From NCBI GenBank assembly GCA_937872225.1, contig CALMRZ010000004.1, forward strand, positions 19,347-83,346: a stretch of 64,000 nt of DNA, written 5' to 3'. The position numbers and the translations under genes were made by a program. The first letter of the stretch is position 1. The number at the start of each line of letters is the position of its first letter. The notes below the pieces were generated by a model. That model had not been told where the DNA came from. It searched no databases and saw nothing but the letters and a program-made list of their open reading frames with translations. This document shows positions 17,671 to 25,254 of this stretch, piece by piece. The stretch comes from an uncultured Spirochaetota bacterium. Its GTDB lineage: Bacteria; Spirochaetota; UBA4802; UBA5550.

Positions 17671-17940
17671 ATGATTGCATGGAATTGGAATGAAGGCAAG
17701 AACCGGCGGCTACGGAGAACGAGGAATATATCCTTTGAAGATGTCGCAGATGTTATTGAGTCCGGTAATGCGCTGGATATCGTCATAAATCCCGCGTATA
17801 ACGGACAGAAAATCTTTATCGTCAAATTCAATGACTATACTTCCGCAGTGCCTTATGAAACTGATCAGCGGGATGGAATTATTCTAAAGACAACATACCC
17901 GAGCAGAAAATATCATAAAATGTATGGGCTGAACTCATGA
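17671..17940 (+). CDS. BrnT-family toxin
   Basis: An 89-residue predicted ribonuclease toxin of type II toxin-antitoxin systems. The family pattern is visible: an aromatic N-terminus (IAWNWNEGKNRRL), NISFEDVADVIESG, a central strand (IFIVKFNDYTSAVPY) and a C-terminal ILKTTYPSRKYHKMY. Characterised BrnT has a RelE-like fold and cleaves RNA. The antitoxin gene follows with an ATGA overlap, the usual toxin-first order of BrnTA. No ribosome site is visible before the ATG, which is odd and may mean leaderless translation or a different start. Confidence 0.78.
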   Translation: MIAWNWNEGKNRRLRRTRNISFEDVADVIESGNALDIVINPAYNGQKIFIVKFNDYTSAVPYETDQRDGIILKTTYPSRKYHKMYGLNS

Positions 17941-18248
17941 AAGTGAAACTCGACAGATACGAAAGAGAAATTGAAAAACACGCGGATAAATCGGTCCCCG
18001 TTTCTAAAGAAGAACGGAAGAGGATTGAGGCCCTGATCGAAAAATCCAGGAATGAAAGAAAAACCAGGAATATCAATATCCGCATCAGCGAGCAGGACCT
18101 GCATAGCCTTCGTGTGCGCTCGTCGAAGGAGGGAATACCATACCAGACGCTGATTGCCAGCATACTCCATAAATACCTCAACGAGAGGCTCGTTGACGAG
18201 CAAAGCGTTATTAAAGCGGTGAAGTTATTGCAGGGCAGGAAAAAATGA
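17937..18248 (+). CDS. CopG/BrnA-type antitoxin
   Basis: A 103-residue partner of the BrnT-like toxin, overlapping it by 4 bases. The N-terminal half is charged and helical (DRYEREIEKHADKSVPVS), likely the toxin-binding part. The C-terminal half, RNINIRISEQDLHSLRVR followed by EGIPYQTLIASILHKYL, is a ribbon-helix-helix DNA-binding fold. Such antitoxins neutralise the toxin and repress their own promoter, which here would be at 17642-17670. The domain order (toxin binding first, DNA binding last) agrees with CopG antitoxins of this group. Confidence 0.8.
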   Translation: MKVKLDRYEREIEKHADKSVPVSKEERKRIEALIEKSRNERKTRNINIRISEQDLHSLRVRSSKEGIPYQTLIASILHKYLNERLVDEQSVIKAVKLLQGRKK

Positions 18249-18267
18249 TCCTCCCGGGATTCCGGTC

Positions 18268-18927
18268 CTAGTCGTCATACTGCCTGTCCCAGAAATCGTC
18301 CGGGAGCGTGAGCCTGTTTCCCTCCCACTGTATAATGCGCCGGCTCGTGAGGCGTTGCAGGAGCCGCGAGAAGGTCTCCGGTATGGTGCCGATGGCCGAG
18401 GCGAAGTCCTTTTTCGACAGGGTGATTTCGTAGGACTGCAGTTTTCCGTAATGGTCAGCCAGGAAGCGGAAGAAGCGCTCTTCCACGTCATAGGCCGCCA
18501 GGTAGAGTATCCTGCCGGCGAGGTACCGCTGCTTTTTCATGAGGACCGATATGAAATCGTCGCGGAACTCGGCGTTATCGAGGAGCGTTTCAAAGACGGG
18601 CCTGCTCATTGAGAAGAGCACCGAGTCGGCAAGGGCCGTTGCGCTCACGGGATAGCGGTCTTTTTCGAAGAGCACGACCTCGGCGAAGATCTCCCCGGGC
18701 GACGCGAGCTTGACCGTGACTTCCCTGCCGTCCGGGGCGCTTTTAAACAGCCGCACGCTCCCCTCGACCATGATGAAAAAGGACGAGCCCTTTTCGCCTT
18801 CCAGGAAAATCATCGTGTTCTGGGGCACCTTCGTGATCTTGCCCATGGACGCTATCTTTTTCGCGGAAGCGTCGCTCAGGCCGCTGAAGAGCTCTGATTC
18901 CTTGAGGAGTTTTTCAATGGGCGTCAT
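18268..18927 (-). CDS. Crp/Fnr-family transcription regulator
   Basis: A 219-residue regulator: cyclic-nucleotide-binding-like beta roll (about 15-110, with GEIFAEVVLFEKDRYPVSATA), dimer helix (about 115-145) and a C-terminal winged helix. The recognition helix PETFSRLLQRL has E184, S187 and R188 in the E-xx-S-R arrangement that FNR and DNR use to read TTGA. The protein contains no cysteine, so it cannot hold an FNR-type Fe-S cluster; heme, NO or a small ligand is more likely, as in DNR/HcpR-type proteins. A matching palindrome (TTGAC-N4-GTCAA) lies upstream at 19125. A 43-residue ORF ends 3 bases before its start, so the two are probably co-transcribed. Confidence 0.9.
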   Translation of the reverse strand: MTPIEKLLKESELFSGLSDASAKKIASMGKITKVPQNTMIFLEGEKGSSFFIMVEGSVRLFKSAPDGREVTVKLASPGEIFAEVVLFEKDRYPVSATALADSVLFSMSRPVFETLLDNAEFRDDFISVLMKKQRYLAGRILYLAAYDVEERFFRFLADHYGKLQSYEITLSKKDFASAIGTIPETFSRLLQRLTSRRIIQWEGNRLTLPDDFWDRQYDD

Positions 18928-18930
18928 GAT

Positions 18931-19062
18931 CTATTCAGCCTCCGATTTTTTCCGTGTATCAGCGGGGAGGGTCAACGGGAATATTCCGTCGGGGAACACG
19001 GCCGACAGGATCGTCCCGGCCTGGCCGTCAATCGCGTGAAGGACGTAAATTTTCTCCGCCAT
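18931..19062 (-). CDS. Short conserved-looking ORF, 43 aa, ahead of the Crp/Fnr gene
   Basis: ATG at 19062 to TAG at 18931, encoding 43 residues: MAEKIYVLHAIDGQAGTILS then AVFPDGIFPLTLPADTRKK and SEAE. Third codon positions are strongly G/C, like the surrounding real genes. It ends 3 bases before the regulator's ATG, a typical operon spacing. No strong ribosome site is visible upstream. It has no domain I recognise; the alternating hydrophobic pattern suggests a small beta-rich protein. It may be a cofactor or modulator of the regulator, but that is inference. Confidence 0.5.
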   Translation of the reverse strand: MAEKIYVLHAIDGQAGTILSAVFPDGIFPLTLPADTRKKSEAE

Positions 19063-19124
19063 GAATAATAGTGTTGAAAGAACGGCGCTAATATGTCAAG
19101 TGAATGTTTGCGGGGGGCCGCTTC

Positions 19125-19138
19125 TTGACTTGCGTCAA
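19125..19138. promoter_or_regulatory. FNR/DNR-type operator, copy 1
   Basis: TTGACTTGCGTCAA is an inverted repeat (TTGAC/GTCAA, 4-base spacer) between the divergent Crp/Fnr operon and hemerythrin operon. Rightward, candidate -10 boxes lie at 19162-19167 (TACTCT) and 19167-19172 (TATACT), placing the site near -41.5 to -47.5, a normal activator position. The 14-mer and flanks closely match the site at 28093. Confidence 0.75.
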
Positions 19139-19200
19139 TGACAGGACCCCGGCACCTGACATACTCTATACTATACATGGCGCAATAACCGGAGGGAACT

Positions 19201-20436
19201 ATGAGCGAATTTATCAATAATTCAGAGCAGAAGCGCAAGGCCCTGAAAGAGCTCATCCTCAAGCTGCATACGGGGGAGAACCCGGAACAGGTCAAGGCGG
19301 AGCTCCGCCAGGCGCTGGGGAAAATTCCCTACGATGACGTGGTGCGCGTGGAACAGGAGCTCATTGCCGAAGGCCTGCCCCAGGAGGAGGTGGTGAAGCT
19401 CTGCGATGTCCACACGGCGGTGCTTGACGGGAGCATTGACCAGACCGGCGCAAAGACGGTGACGCCGGGGCACCCGGTCCACACCTTCAAGGAGGAGAAC
19501 CGGGCCCTGGAGCGTGAGATCGCGGACCTGGAAAAGCTGTACCACGGCCCGGCCGGAGAAGCGGGGGCTGTGCCGGCGGCAGACCAGTATTACGCCATTA
19601 TGCAGCACTTCAACAGGCTCATGGACGTGGACAAGCATTACAAGCGGAAGGAAAACCTGGTGTTTCCCTTTCTCGAGAAACATGGCATCACCGGCCCTCC
19701 GGCGGTCATGTGGGCCAAGCATGACGAGACGCGGGGCCTGATGAAGAAGGCGCTCCAGATCCTCCATGCCGGGCTCGAGAACAGGACCGAGCTCCGCTGG
19801 CTCGTCCCGGAGCTCCAGGCGGCCACGCGCGCCATCATCGACATGATCGGCAAGGAGGACAATATCCTGTTCCCCATGTGCCTTGATTCTCTCACCGAGG
19901 CGGAATGGTACGATGTGTACCGACAGGGCCCCGAGATCGGCTATTGCCTGTACAACCCGACTGAAGAGTGGAGACCGGCCGGAATCGCGGAAAATGAAAC
20001 AGGCGCTGCTGTAGATGATGCCGTGCAGGGAAGAATCATACTCCCGACCGGCAGCCTGTCGGTGAAGGAGCTGGTTTCGCTCCTGGACTCGGTGCCGGTG
20101 GACATCACCTTCGTCGACGCCGAAGACACGGTGCGTTATTTTTCCCAGGGAAAGGACCGCATCTTCACGAGGAGCAAGGCCATCATCGGACGCAAGGTCC
20201 AGCAGTGCCATCCGCCCGCGAGCGTCGCCACGGTGCAGAAGATTATCGACGATTTCCGCGCCGCCAGGCGGGACCGCGCCTCCTTCTGGATAAACCACAA
20301 GGGGCGCTTTGTCCTTATAGAATATTTCGCCATGCGCGACGGTCAGGGGACATATCTGGGCACCATGGAGGTGTCCCAGGACCTGACGGACAAGAGGAAG
20401 CTCGAAGGAGAACAGCGCCTGCTGAGCTATAAGTAA
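19201..20436 (+). CDS. DUF438-hemerythrin-PAS protein
   Basis: A 411-residue cytoplasmic protein with three parts. DUF438 (about 8-80) contains LKELILKLHTGENPEQVKA and VVKLCDVHTAVL. A hemerythrin-like four-helix domain (about 95-245) has the histidine/acid pattern HFNRLMDVDKHYKRKENLVF, KHDET and IGKEDNILFPM, which would bind a di-iron centre. A C-terminal PAS domain (about 280-400) contains VPVDITFVDAEDTVRYFSQG and HPPASVATVQKII. Proteins of this layout are linked with oxygen or NO sensing and repair in anaerobes. The ATG has GGAGGG 5 bases upstream, and the promoter carries the TTGAC-N4-GTCAA operator. Cupin gene downstream, 41 bases away. Confidence 0.88.
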   Translation: MSEFINNSEQKRKALKELILKLHTGENPEQVKAELRQALGKIPYDDVVRVEQELIAEGLPQEEVVKLCDVHTAVLDGSIDQTGAKTVTPGHPVHTFKEENRALEREIADLEKLYHGPAGEAGAVPAADQYYAIMQHFNRLMDVDKHYKRKENLVFPFLEKHGITGPPAVMWAKHDETRGLMKKALQILHAGLENRTELRWLVPELQAATRAIIDMIGKEDNILFPMCLDSLTEAEWYDVYRQGPEIGYCLYNPTEEWRPAGIAENETGAAVDDAVQGRIILPTGSLSVKELVSLLDSVPVDITFVDAEDTVRYFSQGKDRIFTRSKAIIGRKVQQCHPPASVATVQKIIDDFRAARRDRASFWINHKGRFVLIEYFAMRDGQGTYLGTMEVSQDLTDKRKLEGEQRLLSYK

Positions 20437-20477
20437 AGCACGGGCACGGCATGCCGTGCCCCCGAACGGAGGCAATA

Positions 20478-20813
20478 ATGACTGAACAACAGATCAATGA
20501 ATACACGCAGGAGGGCCTTTCCCTCGACGGACTCGTGGCCTACCAGGACGGTTCGATAGTAAGCCGTACCGTGATAAACAGGCCCGCCGGGACCATAACG
20601 CTCTTTGCCTTTGATAAGGACCAGACCCTTTCGGAGCACACGGCCCCCTTTGACGCCCTGGTCCAGGTCCTAGAGGGCAGCGTTGAGGTTGCAATATCGG
20701 GGAAGCCATATATTCTTAACAAAGGCGGGATGATAGTCATGCCGGCCGGGCAGCCCCACGCCCTCAGGGCGTTGGACCGGTTCAAGATGATGCTTGTTAT
20801 GATTAAAGGATAG
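20478..20813 (+). CDS. Small cupin-domain protein
   Basis: A 111-residue single-domain cupin. Motif 1 is represented by SEHTAPFDALVQVLEGSVEVAISG and motif 2 by VMPAGQPHALRAL, giving one or two histidine metal ligands. Such small cupins bind metal ions or small organic ligands; the substrate is unknown. The ATG at 20478 has GGAGG 8 bases upstream. It follows the DUF438/hemerythrin gene in the same direction and ends shortly before a strong terminator, so the pair forms a two-gene operon under the FNR-type operator. Confidence 0.85.
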   Translation: MTEQQINEYTQEGLSLDGLVAYQDGSIVSRTVINRPAGTITLFAFDKDQTLSEHTAPFDALVQVLEGSVEVAISGKPYILNKGGMIVMPAGQPHALRALDRFKMMLVMIKG

Positions 20814-20860
20814 GGACGAAACAGCGTCCTACGCGGAGCAATGCACATGGATCTATCTGT

Positions 20861-20895
20861 CACGGGATGGTGATGCCGCCATCCCGTGTTTTTTT
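20861..20895 (+). terminator. Rho-independent terminator of the hemerythrin-cupin operon
   Basis: CACGGGATGG (20861-20870) pairs perfectly with CCATCCCGTG (20879-20888) and is followed by seven T residues (20889-20895). The 350-base stretch from here to 21246 has no gene; it is AT-rich around 20985-21030. Confidence 0.9.
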
Positions 20896-21246
20896 GCCCC
20901 AGCCCGGGGTAATCACCGTCACGGTCCGCGGTTTTTTTATCAAGAACATCCTTCGGTTATCCGAATTTGGTTATTGAGGTGATTCGATTATATTTTTTAT
21001 GTTTTTTTCTTGTAATTATTTTTTCTTTCAGTTAAAATTCGGCGGACGGGGGCGCCGGAATTACCTTTATGGTTACTCTTGATGTCAGCCCGGTATGCTT
21101 GCATTAAGGCTCCCGTCCATAGCTTGGGGCCCGGATTTGCCGGGGTTTCCGTGACATAAACATTCAGCCCTTTTGTATCCCATGGAATAGCGCATAAGGG
21201 GAAGAGATTCCTTGATAATTATACTATACAACGGGAGAGAGGCACA

Positions 21247-21528
21247 ATGAAAAAGAAAAAATCCGTAAAGAAGGCAAAGCCGAAGAAAAAAACAGCGCCA
21301 AAACGTAAAGTCGCAAAAAAACCCAAAGCAGCTTTAAAGAAAGTTAAAAAGACCGCTAAAAAAACCATAAAGAAAAAAGCTGTTAAAAAAGCCGCTCGTA
21401 AGCCGGTAAAAAAGAAAATAGCGAAAAAACCGGCTAAGGGCAGGGCTGCAGCTGTCAAGTCCAAAGTGTCAAAACTGCCGATGACAGAAAAAATCCTTGC
21501 TTATATTAGAAAAATCGACGGTCGGTAA
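21247..21528 (+). CDS. Lysine-rich histone H1-like protein
   Basis: A 93-residue, extremely basic protein: roughly 40 percent lysine, with repeated KK-A/P/V units (KKAKPKKKTAPKRKVAKKPK) and almost no acidic residues until the last 20. The C-terminus, LPMTEKILAYIRKIDGR, is the only non-repetitive part. It resembles bacterial histone-H1-like nucleoid proteins of the HC1/AlgP tail type, which bind DNA or RNA non-specifically. The start has GGGAGAGAGG upstream, and a TATACT at 21220-21225 may be its -10. Codon use is much more A-rich than in neighbours, as expected from Lys AAA. Confidence 0.8.
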   Translation: MKKKKSVKKAKPKKKTAPKRKVAKKPKAALKKVKKTAKKTIKKKAVKKAARKPVKKKIAKKPAKGRAAAVKSKVSKLPMTEKILAYIRKIDGR

Positions 21529-21667
21529 TAATAGTTCGCGCGTCTATGTAGTGGAGGGTGATGCCGACTCAGGCGCCCCTCCCATCAAGCTCTTGAAGCT
21601 TGCTCTTCCTTAACCGGCTTAAGTTTACCGAGGGTTATACCTGTCAATTATGCAATGTCTTTTCCGG

Positions 21668-22387
21668 TCACCTGAGTCCTGATTCTATAACCTGCCGGAC
21701 TTTCTCCATGAGCGATTCCTTGTCTTCATACGAATATGTATTAACCGTGATAGGCTCGTGGATGATGATACTGATGGTGCCCGGCCGGAACCTGGTGCTG
21801 TCCTTCGGGAGAAGGTCCCTGCTTCCCCGTACCGTGACGGGAAGGATCGGTATGCCGGTCTGAATGGCCATGACAAACCCTCCTTTCTTGAAGGGGAGGA
21901 TGTTGCCGTCCGGGCTCCGGGTGCCCTCGGGAAAGAATACCACGGAAGCGCCGTTGCTGAATTTGTCCTTGAGAACCTGGAGCTCTTCATGGGACTTCTC
22001 GGGATTGCCGCGGTCGATGAAAATGTGGCCCATCCGCTCGCAGCCCAGGCCGAAGATTGGGACCTTGCGCAGTTCCTTCTTCATGACCCATCTCAATTGC
22101 AGGGGGAGGTAGCCTATAAGGGACCATACGTCAAACTGGCTCTGGTGGTTCGACATTACTATATATGATGAGCCCCTGGTAATATGCCCGGTCCCGGATA
22201 TCCTGACCCTTGCGCCGACGAAAAGAAGGTTCATCCTCGACCAGAACTTTCCGATGTAGTGGACAAAGTTTCCCGTCGGGTCCGCGATGGAGGTGATGAT
22301 AACGGTGATCCCGAGGATTGCCGTGTTGATGCCGAGAAACAAAAGATAGAAGGGACGGTATACTGTCAGAAACATATCCATCAGCAT
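21668..22387 (-). CDS. plsC: 1-acyl-sn-glycerol-3-phosphate acyltransferase
   Basis: A membrane enzyme of 239 residues that acylates lysophosphatidate to phosphatidate in phospholipid synthesis. An N-terminal membrane helix (YLLFLGINTAILGITVIITS) precedes the acyltransferase domain with the NHxxxxD catalytic motif (SNHQSQFD), the GxIFIDRGN block and the FPEGTRSPDG motif, followed by IPILPVTVRGS. These are the four standard blocks of the PlsC family. It lies 149 bases downstream of a TudS-like gene in the same direction; whether it belongs to that operon is unclear. Confidence 0.92.
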   Translation of the reverse strand: MLMDMFLTVYRPFYLLFLGINTAILGITVIITSIADPTGNFVHYIGKFWSRMNLLFVGARVRISGTGHITRGSSYIVMSNHQSQFDVWSLIGYLPLQLRWVMKKELRKVPIFGLGCERMGHIFIDRGNPEKSHEELQVLKDKFSNGASVVFFPEGTRSPDGNILPFKKGGFVMAIQTGIPILPVTVRGSRDLLPKDSTRFRPGTISIIIHEPITVNTYSYEDKESLMEKVRQVIESGLR

Positions 22388-22536
22388 GGGGAAGGTCCTT
22401 TAATATTCATGATTGGCGTGAACAGCCGGGTTGTAAAACCCGCAGATAGCATTAATGGCAGTGTGACAAAAAGATCAAGAAAATTTTTATGTATATTTCA
22501 GATTCGACGAAACGTGGTGACTTCTCTTCCATGCGG

Positions 22537-23190
22537 TCATGGCGCCGTTGTTTTTAATCGTGCTTCGTTCACCAGATCATGGGCGAATAAGGGAATATGG
22601 ATTTTTCTTTTTCCCAGGGCCCGCGCGATTTCATAAATGAAAATGCCCCTTCCGGCGCCCAGACACCCGCCGTACAGCTGCTCGTTCATTGCATCACTTT
22701 CCAGCGTGTCCAGCGACAGGGAGGAAAAGAGGCGGAAACATTTTTCCATGTCCAGGCGCACGGTCACACCGCAGGAGGGAGAGCCGTCGATGCCGACAAT
22801 GCCGATGATCGTAAAACCGGATCGTATATAGTCCTTGATCTGCAGCGATACGTGCCGGGCAATGCTCCGGTATCTCATCCTGGTGTAGAACTGAAACAGG
22901 GGAAGCAAAATGAACCTCAGCCAATACAGCGGGGTTCCCCTGATGCCGAAGGACAGCCACATGAGCTTTTTGCTGACTCCGCCCCATGCGCATTGCTCTG
23001 GACAGGGCATCTGCACGATGCCGTATCCCTGGTGTTTGATATCATCCACAATCGATGGGACTATTCCTTCCGTAAAGGCTCCTCCCATATACCGGACGTT
23101 TTCATTCAGAAGGCAATGGGAGAGGAAAATGATTTTTCCGCTTCTCCTGTCCTTCAGTTTTTTATTAAGCAAATCCATTTTCTGTTTCAT
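22537..23190 (-). CDS. DUF523/TudS-like cysteine-rich protein
   Basis: A protein of 217 residues. The DUF523/2-thiouracil-desulfurase pattern is visible: HCLLNENVR (first Cys), MPCPEQCAWGG (second pair) and IDGSPSCG (catalytic-region Cys). In characterised TudS these cysteines hold a [4Fe-4S] cluster that abstracts sulfur from thio-bases. This copy carries an extra hydrophobic stretch (YWLRFILLPLFQFY) and an additional C-terminal helix, so a different substrate is possible. The start at 23190 is chosen for its GGAGGG ribosome site. It is downstream of an alpha/beta hydrolase and a MarR gene. Confidence 0.75.
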   Translation of the reverse strand: MKQKMDLLNKKLKDRRSGKIIFLSHCLLNENVRYMGGAFTEGIVPSIVDDIKHQGYGIVQMPCPEQCAWGGVSKKLMWLSFGIRGTPLYWLRFILLPLFQFYTRMRYRSIARHVSLQIKDYIRSGFTIIGIVGIDGSPSCGVTVRLDMEKCFRLFSSLSLDTLESDAMNEQLYGGCLGAGRGIFIYEIARALGKRKIHIPLFAHDLVNEARLKTTAP

Positions 23191-23248
23191 TTTTCCCTCC
23201 ACGTTGTATTTTCGCCGAACACGCATGGTGCGGGTTTACCTGCAGGCT

Positions 23249-24460
23249 CTATCCGGCCTGATGAAAGAATTCCGGATCCGCTTTGTCATCATTTTCCATT
23301 AATGCCGTATGTTCCCGGATCCAGCTGATGATATAGCGGAGAACAAGGGTTGTGTTTCCGAAACTGACATGGTTTTCTGCATGTTCGGACCGGGTGAATA
23401 TCCTTCCGGTCAGGGACCTGGTGTTGACCAGTTTTGATATCTGTAGGCCGAAGTGCCCGGCCGGGATGAAATGATCATGGGTGCTTCCGATGAGCAGGAA
23501 GTCCTGGGAAACCAGATGGGATTTTTTTTTCATTGAAAATCGGATTATTTTTTTGAAATAACCATAGGGATCTTTCGCATCCATGAGAAACATGCCGTGC
23601 TCCAGACCCCATCTGGTGTAGGTGTCCTTCTTCATCTTGAGCCGGATAATCCCGTTTACCAGCACAGACGCCCTAATTGCAAGCAGAGACTTGAGCAGCA
23701 TCTCCAGAAATTTCCCGCGGCGTGAAACAACCACGTCAAAGAAGTCATACATGACGCCCCATGCAATGACCCGCGACACCCGGGGTTCGAATGCGGCTGC
23801 CCGCGGGGCAAGATAACCGCCAAGTGAAAGACCGATGAGTGTGATATCGTCAAGGTTGAAATGATCCAGGACCGCCTTGACCGGTTTTTCCCATTCCGGA
23901 ATCATGTGGATGCCGTACCGATAGAGCGCTTCGCCCTGTCCGGGGCCTTCAAATAAAAAAAGTTCCAGTCCCGCCTCCCGGAAAAAATGCACCAGTGGAA
24001 CCAGTTCCTCTTTGATGGAATCGTTGCCCAGGTGCATTACCACCACGTTTCTGCGCTCCCCTGCAGCAGCGGGTCCGGCATGCCATACGGGGAGAAATCC
24101 GCCTGCAAAAGGAACTTTTAACTCCTTTATCATGCCGGTTTCGAAATCCTCCCTGTAGATGTCATGAATGAGGGACAGGTATGTGTCATAGGTCATGGTC
24201 TTTCGAGGGTCGTCAGGATGAAGATAGAAGTTGGCGCCCCGGTAATAAGCGGCAGCGTTCAGTAGCCGGCCCTCTGACCGCGCCTTTTCGGCAAGGCCTA
24301 TGAATTCCCTTGACCAGTCTTCCAGGGTTTTAATTCTTTTTGATGCTTCCCTGATTTCAACCAGGTCGCCGCCATTTACCGAGTAAACGCGGTTGAAGGT
24401 GTAATTCATGTTCGGCTCCTCGTGGAAATAGTGGGTTCCGATTCTGAATTCCGGTTTCAT
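23249..24460 (-). CDS. Alpha/beta hydrolase, FrsA/esterase-like
   Basis: A soluble 403-residue hydrolase. The nucleophile elbow GLSLGGY gives the catalytic serine; the preceding region FEGPGQGEALYRYG is the family's oxyanion-side loop; SEHAENHVSFG near the C-terminus supplies the probable catalytic histidine. The first 110 residues form a helical cap-like domain (FIGLAEKARSEGRLLNAAAY), as in FrsA-type and DUF1100 hydrolases. Substrate unknown. The ATG has AAGGAG about 9 bases upstream, and the gap to the MarR gene holds a MarR operator, so transcription is probably controlled by it. Confidence 0.85.
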   Translation of the reverse strand: MKPEFRIGTHYFHEEPNMNYTFNRVYSVNGGDLVEIREASKRIKTLEDWSREFIGLAEKARSEGRLLNAAAYYRGANFYLHPDDPRKTMTYDTYLSLIHDIYREDFETGMIKELKVPFAGGFLPVWHAGPAAAGERRNVVVMHLGNDSIKEELVPLVHFFREAGLELFLFEGPGQGEALYRYGIHMIPEWEKPVKAVLDHFNLDDITLIGLSLGGYLAPRAAAFEPRVSRVIAWGVMYDFFDVVVSRRGKFLEMLLKSLLAIRASVLVNGIIRLKMKKDTYTRWGLEHGMFLMDAKDPYGYFKKIIRFSMKKKSHLVSQDFLLIGSTHDHFIPAGHFGLQISKLVNTRSLTGRIFTRSEHAENHVSFGNTTLVLRYIISWIREHTALMENDDKADPEFFHQAG

Positions 24461-24485
24461 GGATGGTTCTCCTTTTGATAATTAT

Positions 24486-24502
24486 AGTTTAGCTACTAAA
24501 CT
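24486..24502. promoter_or_regulatory. MarR operator, copy 1 (perfect palindrome)
   Basis: AGTTTAG-CTA-CTAAACT, a perfect 7-bp inverted repeat with a 3-base centre, lies between marR and the hydrolase gene. On the minus strand a TATAAT (24481-24486) overlaps its end, a possible -10 for the hydrolase. The same sequence, one base different, is in the marR promoter. Confidence 0.75.
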
Positions 24503-24516
24503 GAAATATAAAAAAA

Positions 24517-24990
24517 TTATTTCTCTCCGATTGCCAGGTATTTATCAACATGACCTTCGATTTTCGACAGTATCCTTTTAAACTGCTCAACCTCTTCGAC
24601 TGAAACATTGCCGATATGCTTTACAAAATCATCGTCAACAGCATTGTGGAGCCTGGCATGGGCCTCGAAGGCTTTTCGTCCTTTCTGTGTCAGGGAAATG
24701 ATCTTCTCTTTGCCGAAATCTTCATTTCTTATTTTTTTGACATACCCTTTTTCTTCAATCCTGGCGATAAGCTGGGATACCGCTCCCTTGGTGACTCCGA
24801 AAATGGCGCATAACTCGGTGACCGTTTTCCCATTGTTTTTGCCAATCTCGTCAATTGTATGTATTTCGCCCGGGTAAAGTAAATCGCCTGTTCCGAAATC
24901 AATGGGCCTCTTGACAAGTTTGTTAAACTTGTTCATGAGACGCAAAAAATCATTCATCATATCACGGACGATTCTTTTTTCAATAGCCAT
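24517..24990 (-). CDS. MarR-family transcription regulator
   Basis: A 157-residue winged-helix repressor. The DNA-binding part runs from about residue 45 to 110: IDEIGKNNGKTVTELCAIFG, then TKGAVSQLIARIEEKGYVKK and the wing with DFGKEKIISLTQKGRKAF. Flanking helices form the dimer interface. MarR proteins typically repress their own and adjacent genes and are released by small aromatic or lipid ligands or by oxidation. Two matching operators (24486-24502 and 24997-25013) bracket the gene, strong support for autoregulation and control of the following hydrolase. Confidence 0.92.
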   Translation of the reverse strand: MAIEKRIVRDMMNDFLRLMNKFNKLVKRPIDFGTGDLLYPGEIHTIDEIGKNNGKTVTELCAIFGVTKGAVSQLIARIEEKGYVKKIRNEDFGKEKIISLTQKGRKAFEAHARLHNAVDDDFVKHIGNVSVEEVEQFKRILSKIEGHVDKYLAIGEK

Positions 24991-24996
24991 GAATAC

Positions 24997-25025
24997 AGTA
25001 TAGCTACTAAACTGAAAATCGTCAA
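24997..25025 (-). promoter_or_regulatory. marR promoter with embedded MarR operator, copy 2
   Basis: On the minus strand TTGACG (25025-25020), a 17-base spacer and TATACT (25002-24997) make a strong promoter. The operator AGTATAG-CTA-CTAAACT (24997-25013, one mismatch from perfect symmetry) covers the -10 and most of the spacer, so bound repressor would block polymerase. Confidence 0.75.
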
Positions 25026-25254
25026 TAGTGATTATAAAAAAAACATCGATTCATAGGTATTTTTTCAGGATTGACAGACGGCAGGCAGGGAGGCGTCATG
25101 AATGTTGCTGTCCACAGTTCGGTAACTTTTTGAGTAAAATCCGTAACAATGGGCGATGTGCGGAAAACAAAACCGGCGTTCGGATTTCTCTTCACGCCGG
25201 CTCACAATGCATATGGGTATGTACGTTCAGGATATCTACATGACAATCAGCGCA

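Noticed and set aside
25028..25243. Small plus-strand frame upstream of marR
   Set aside because: It overlaps the marR promoter, lacks a ribosome site and has no recognisable protein pattern.
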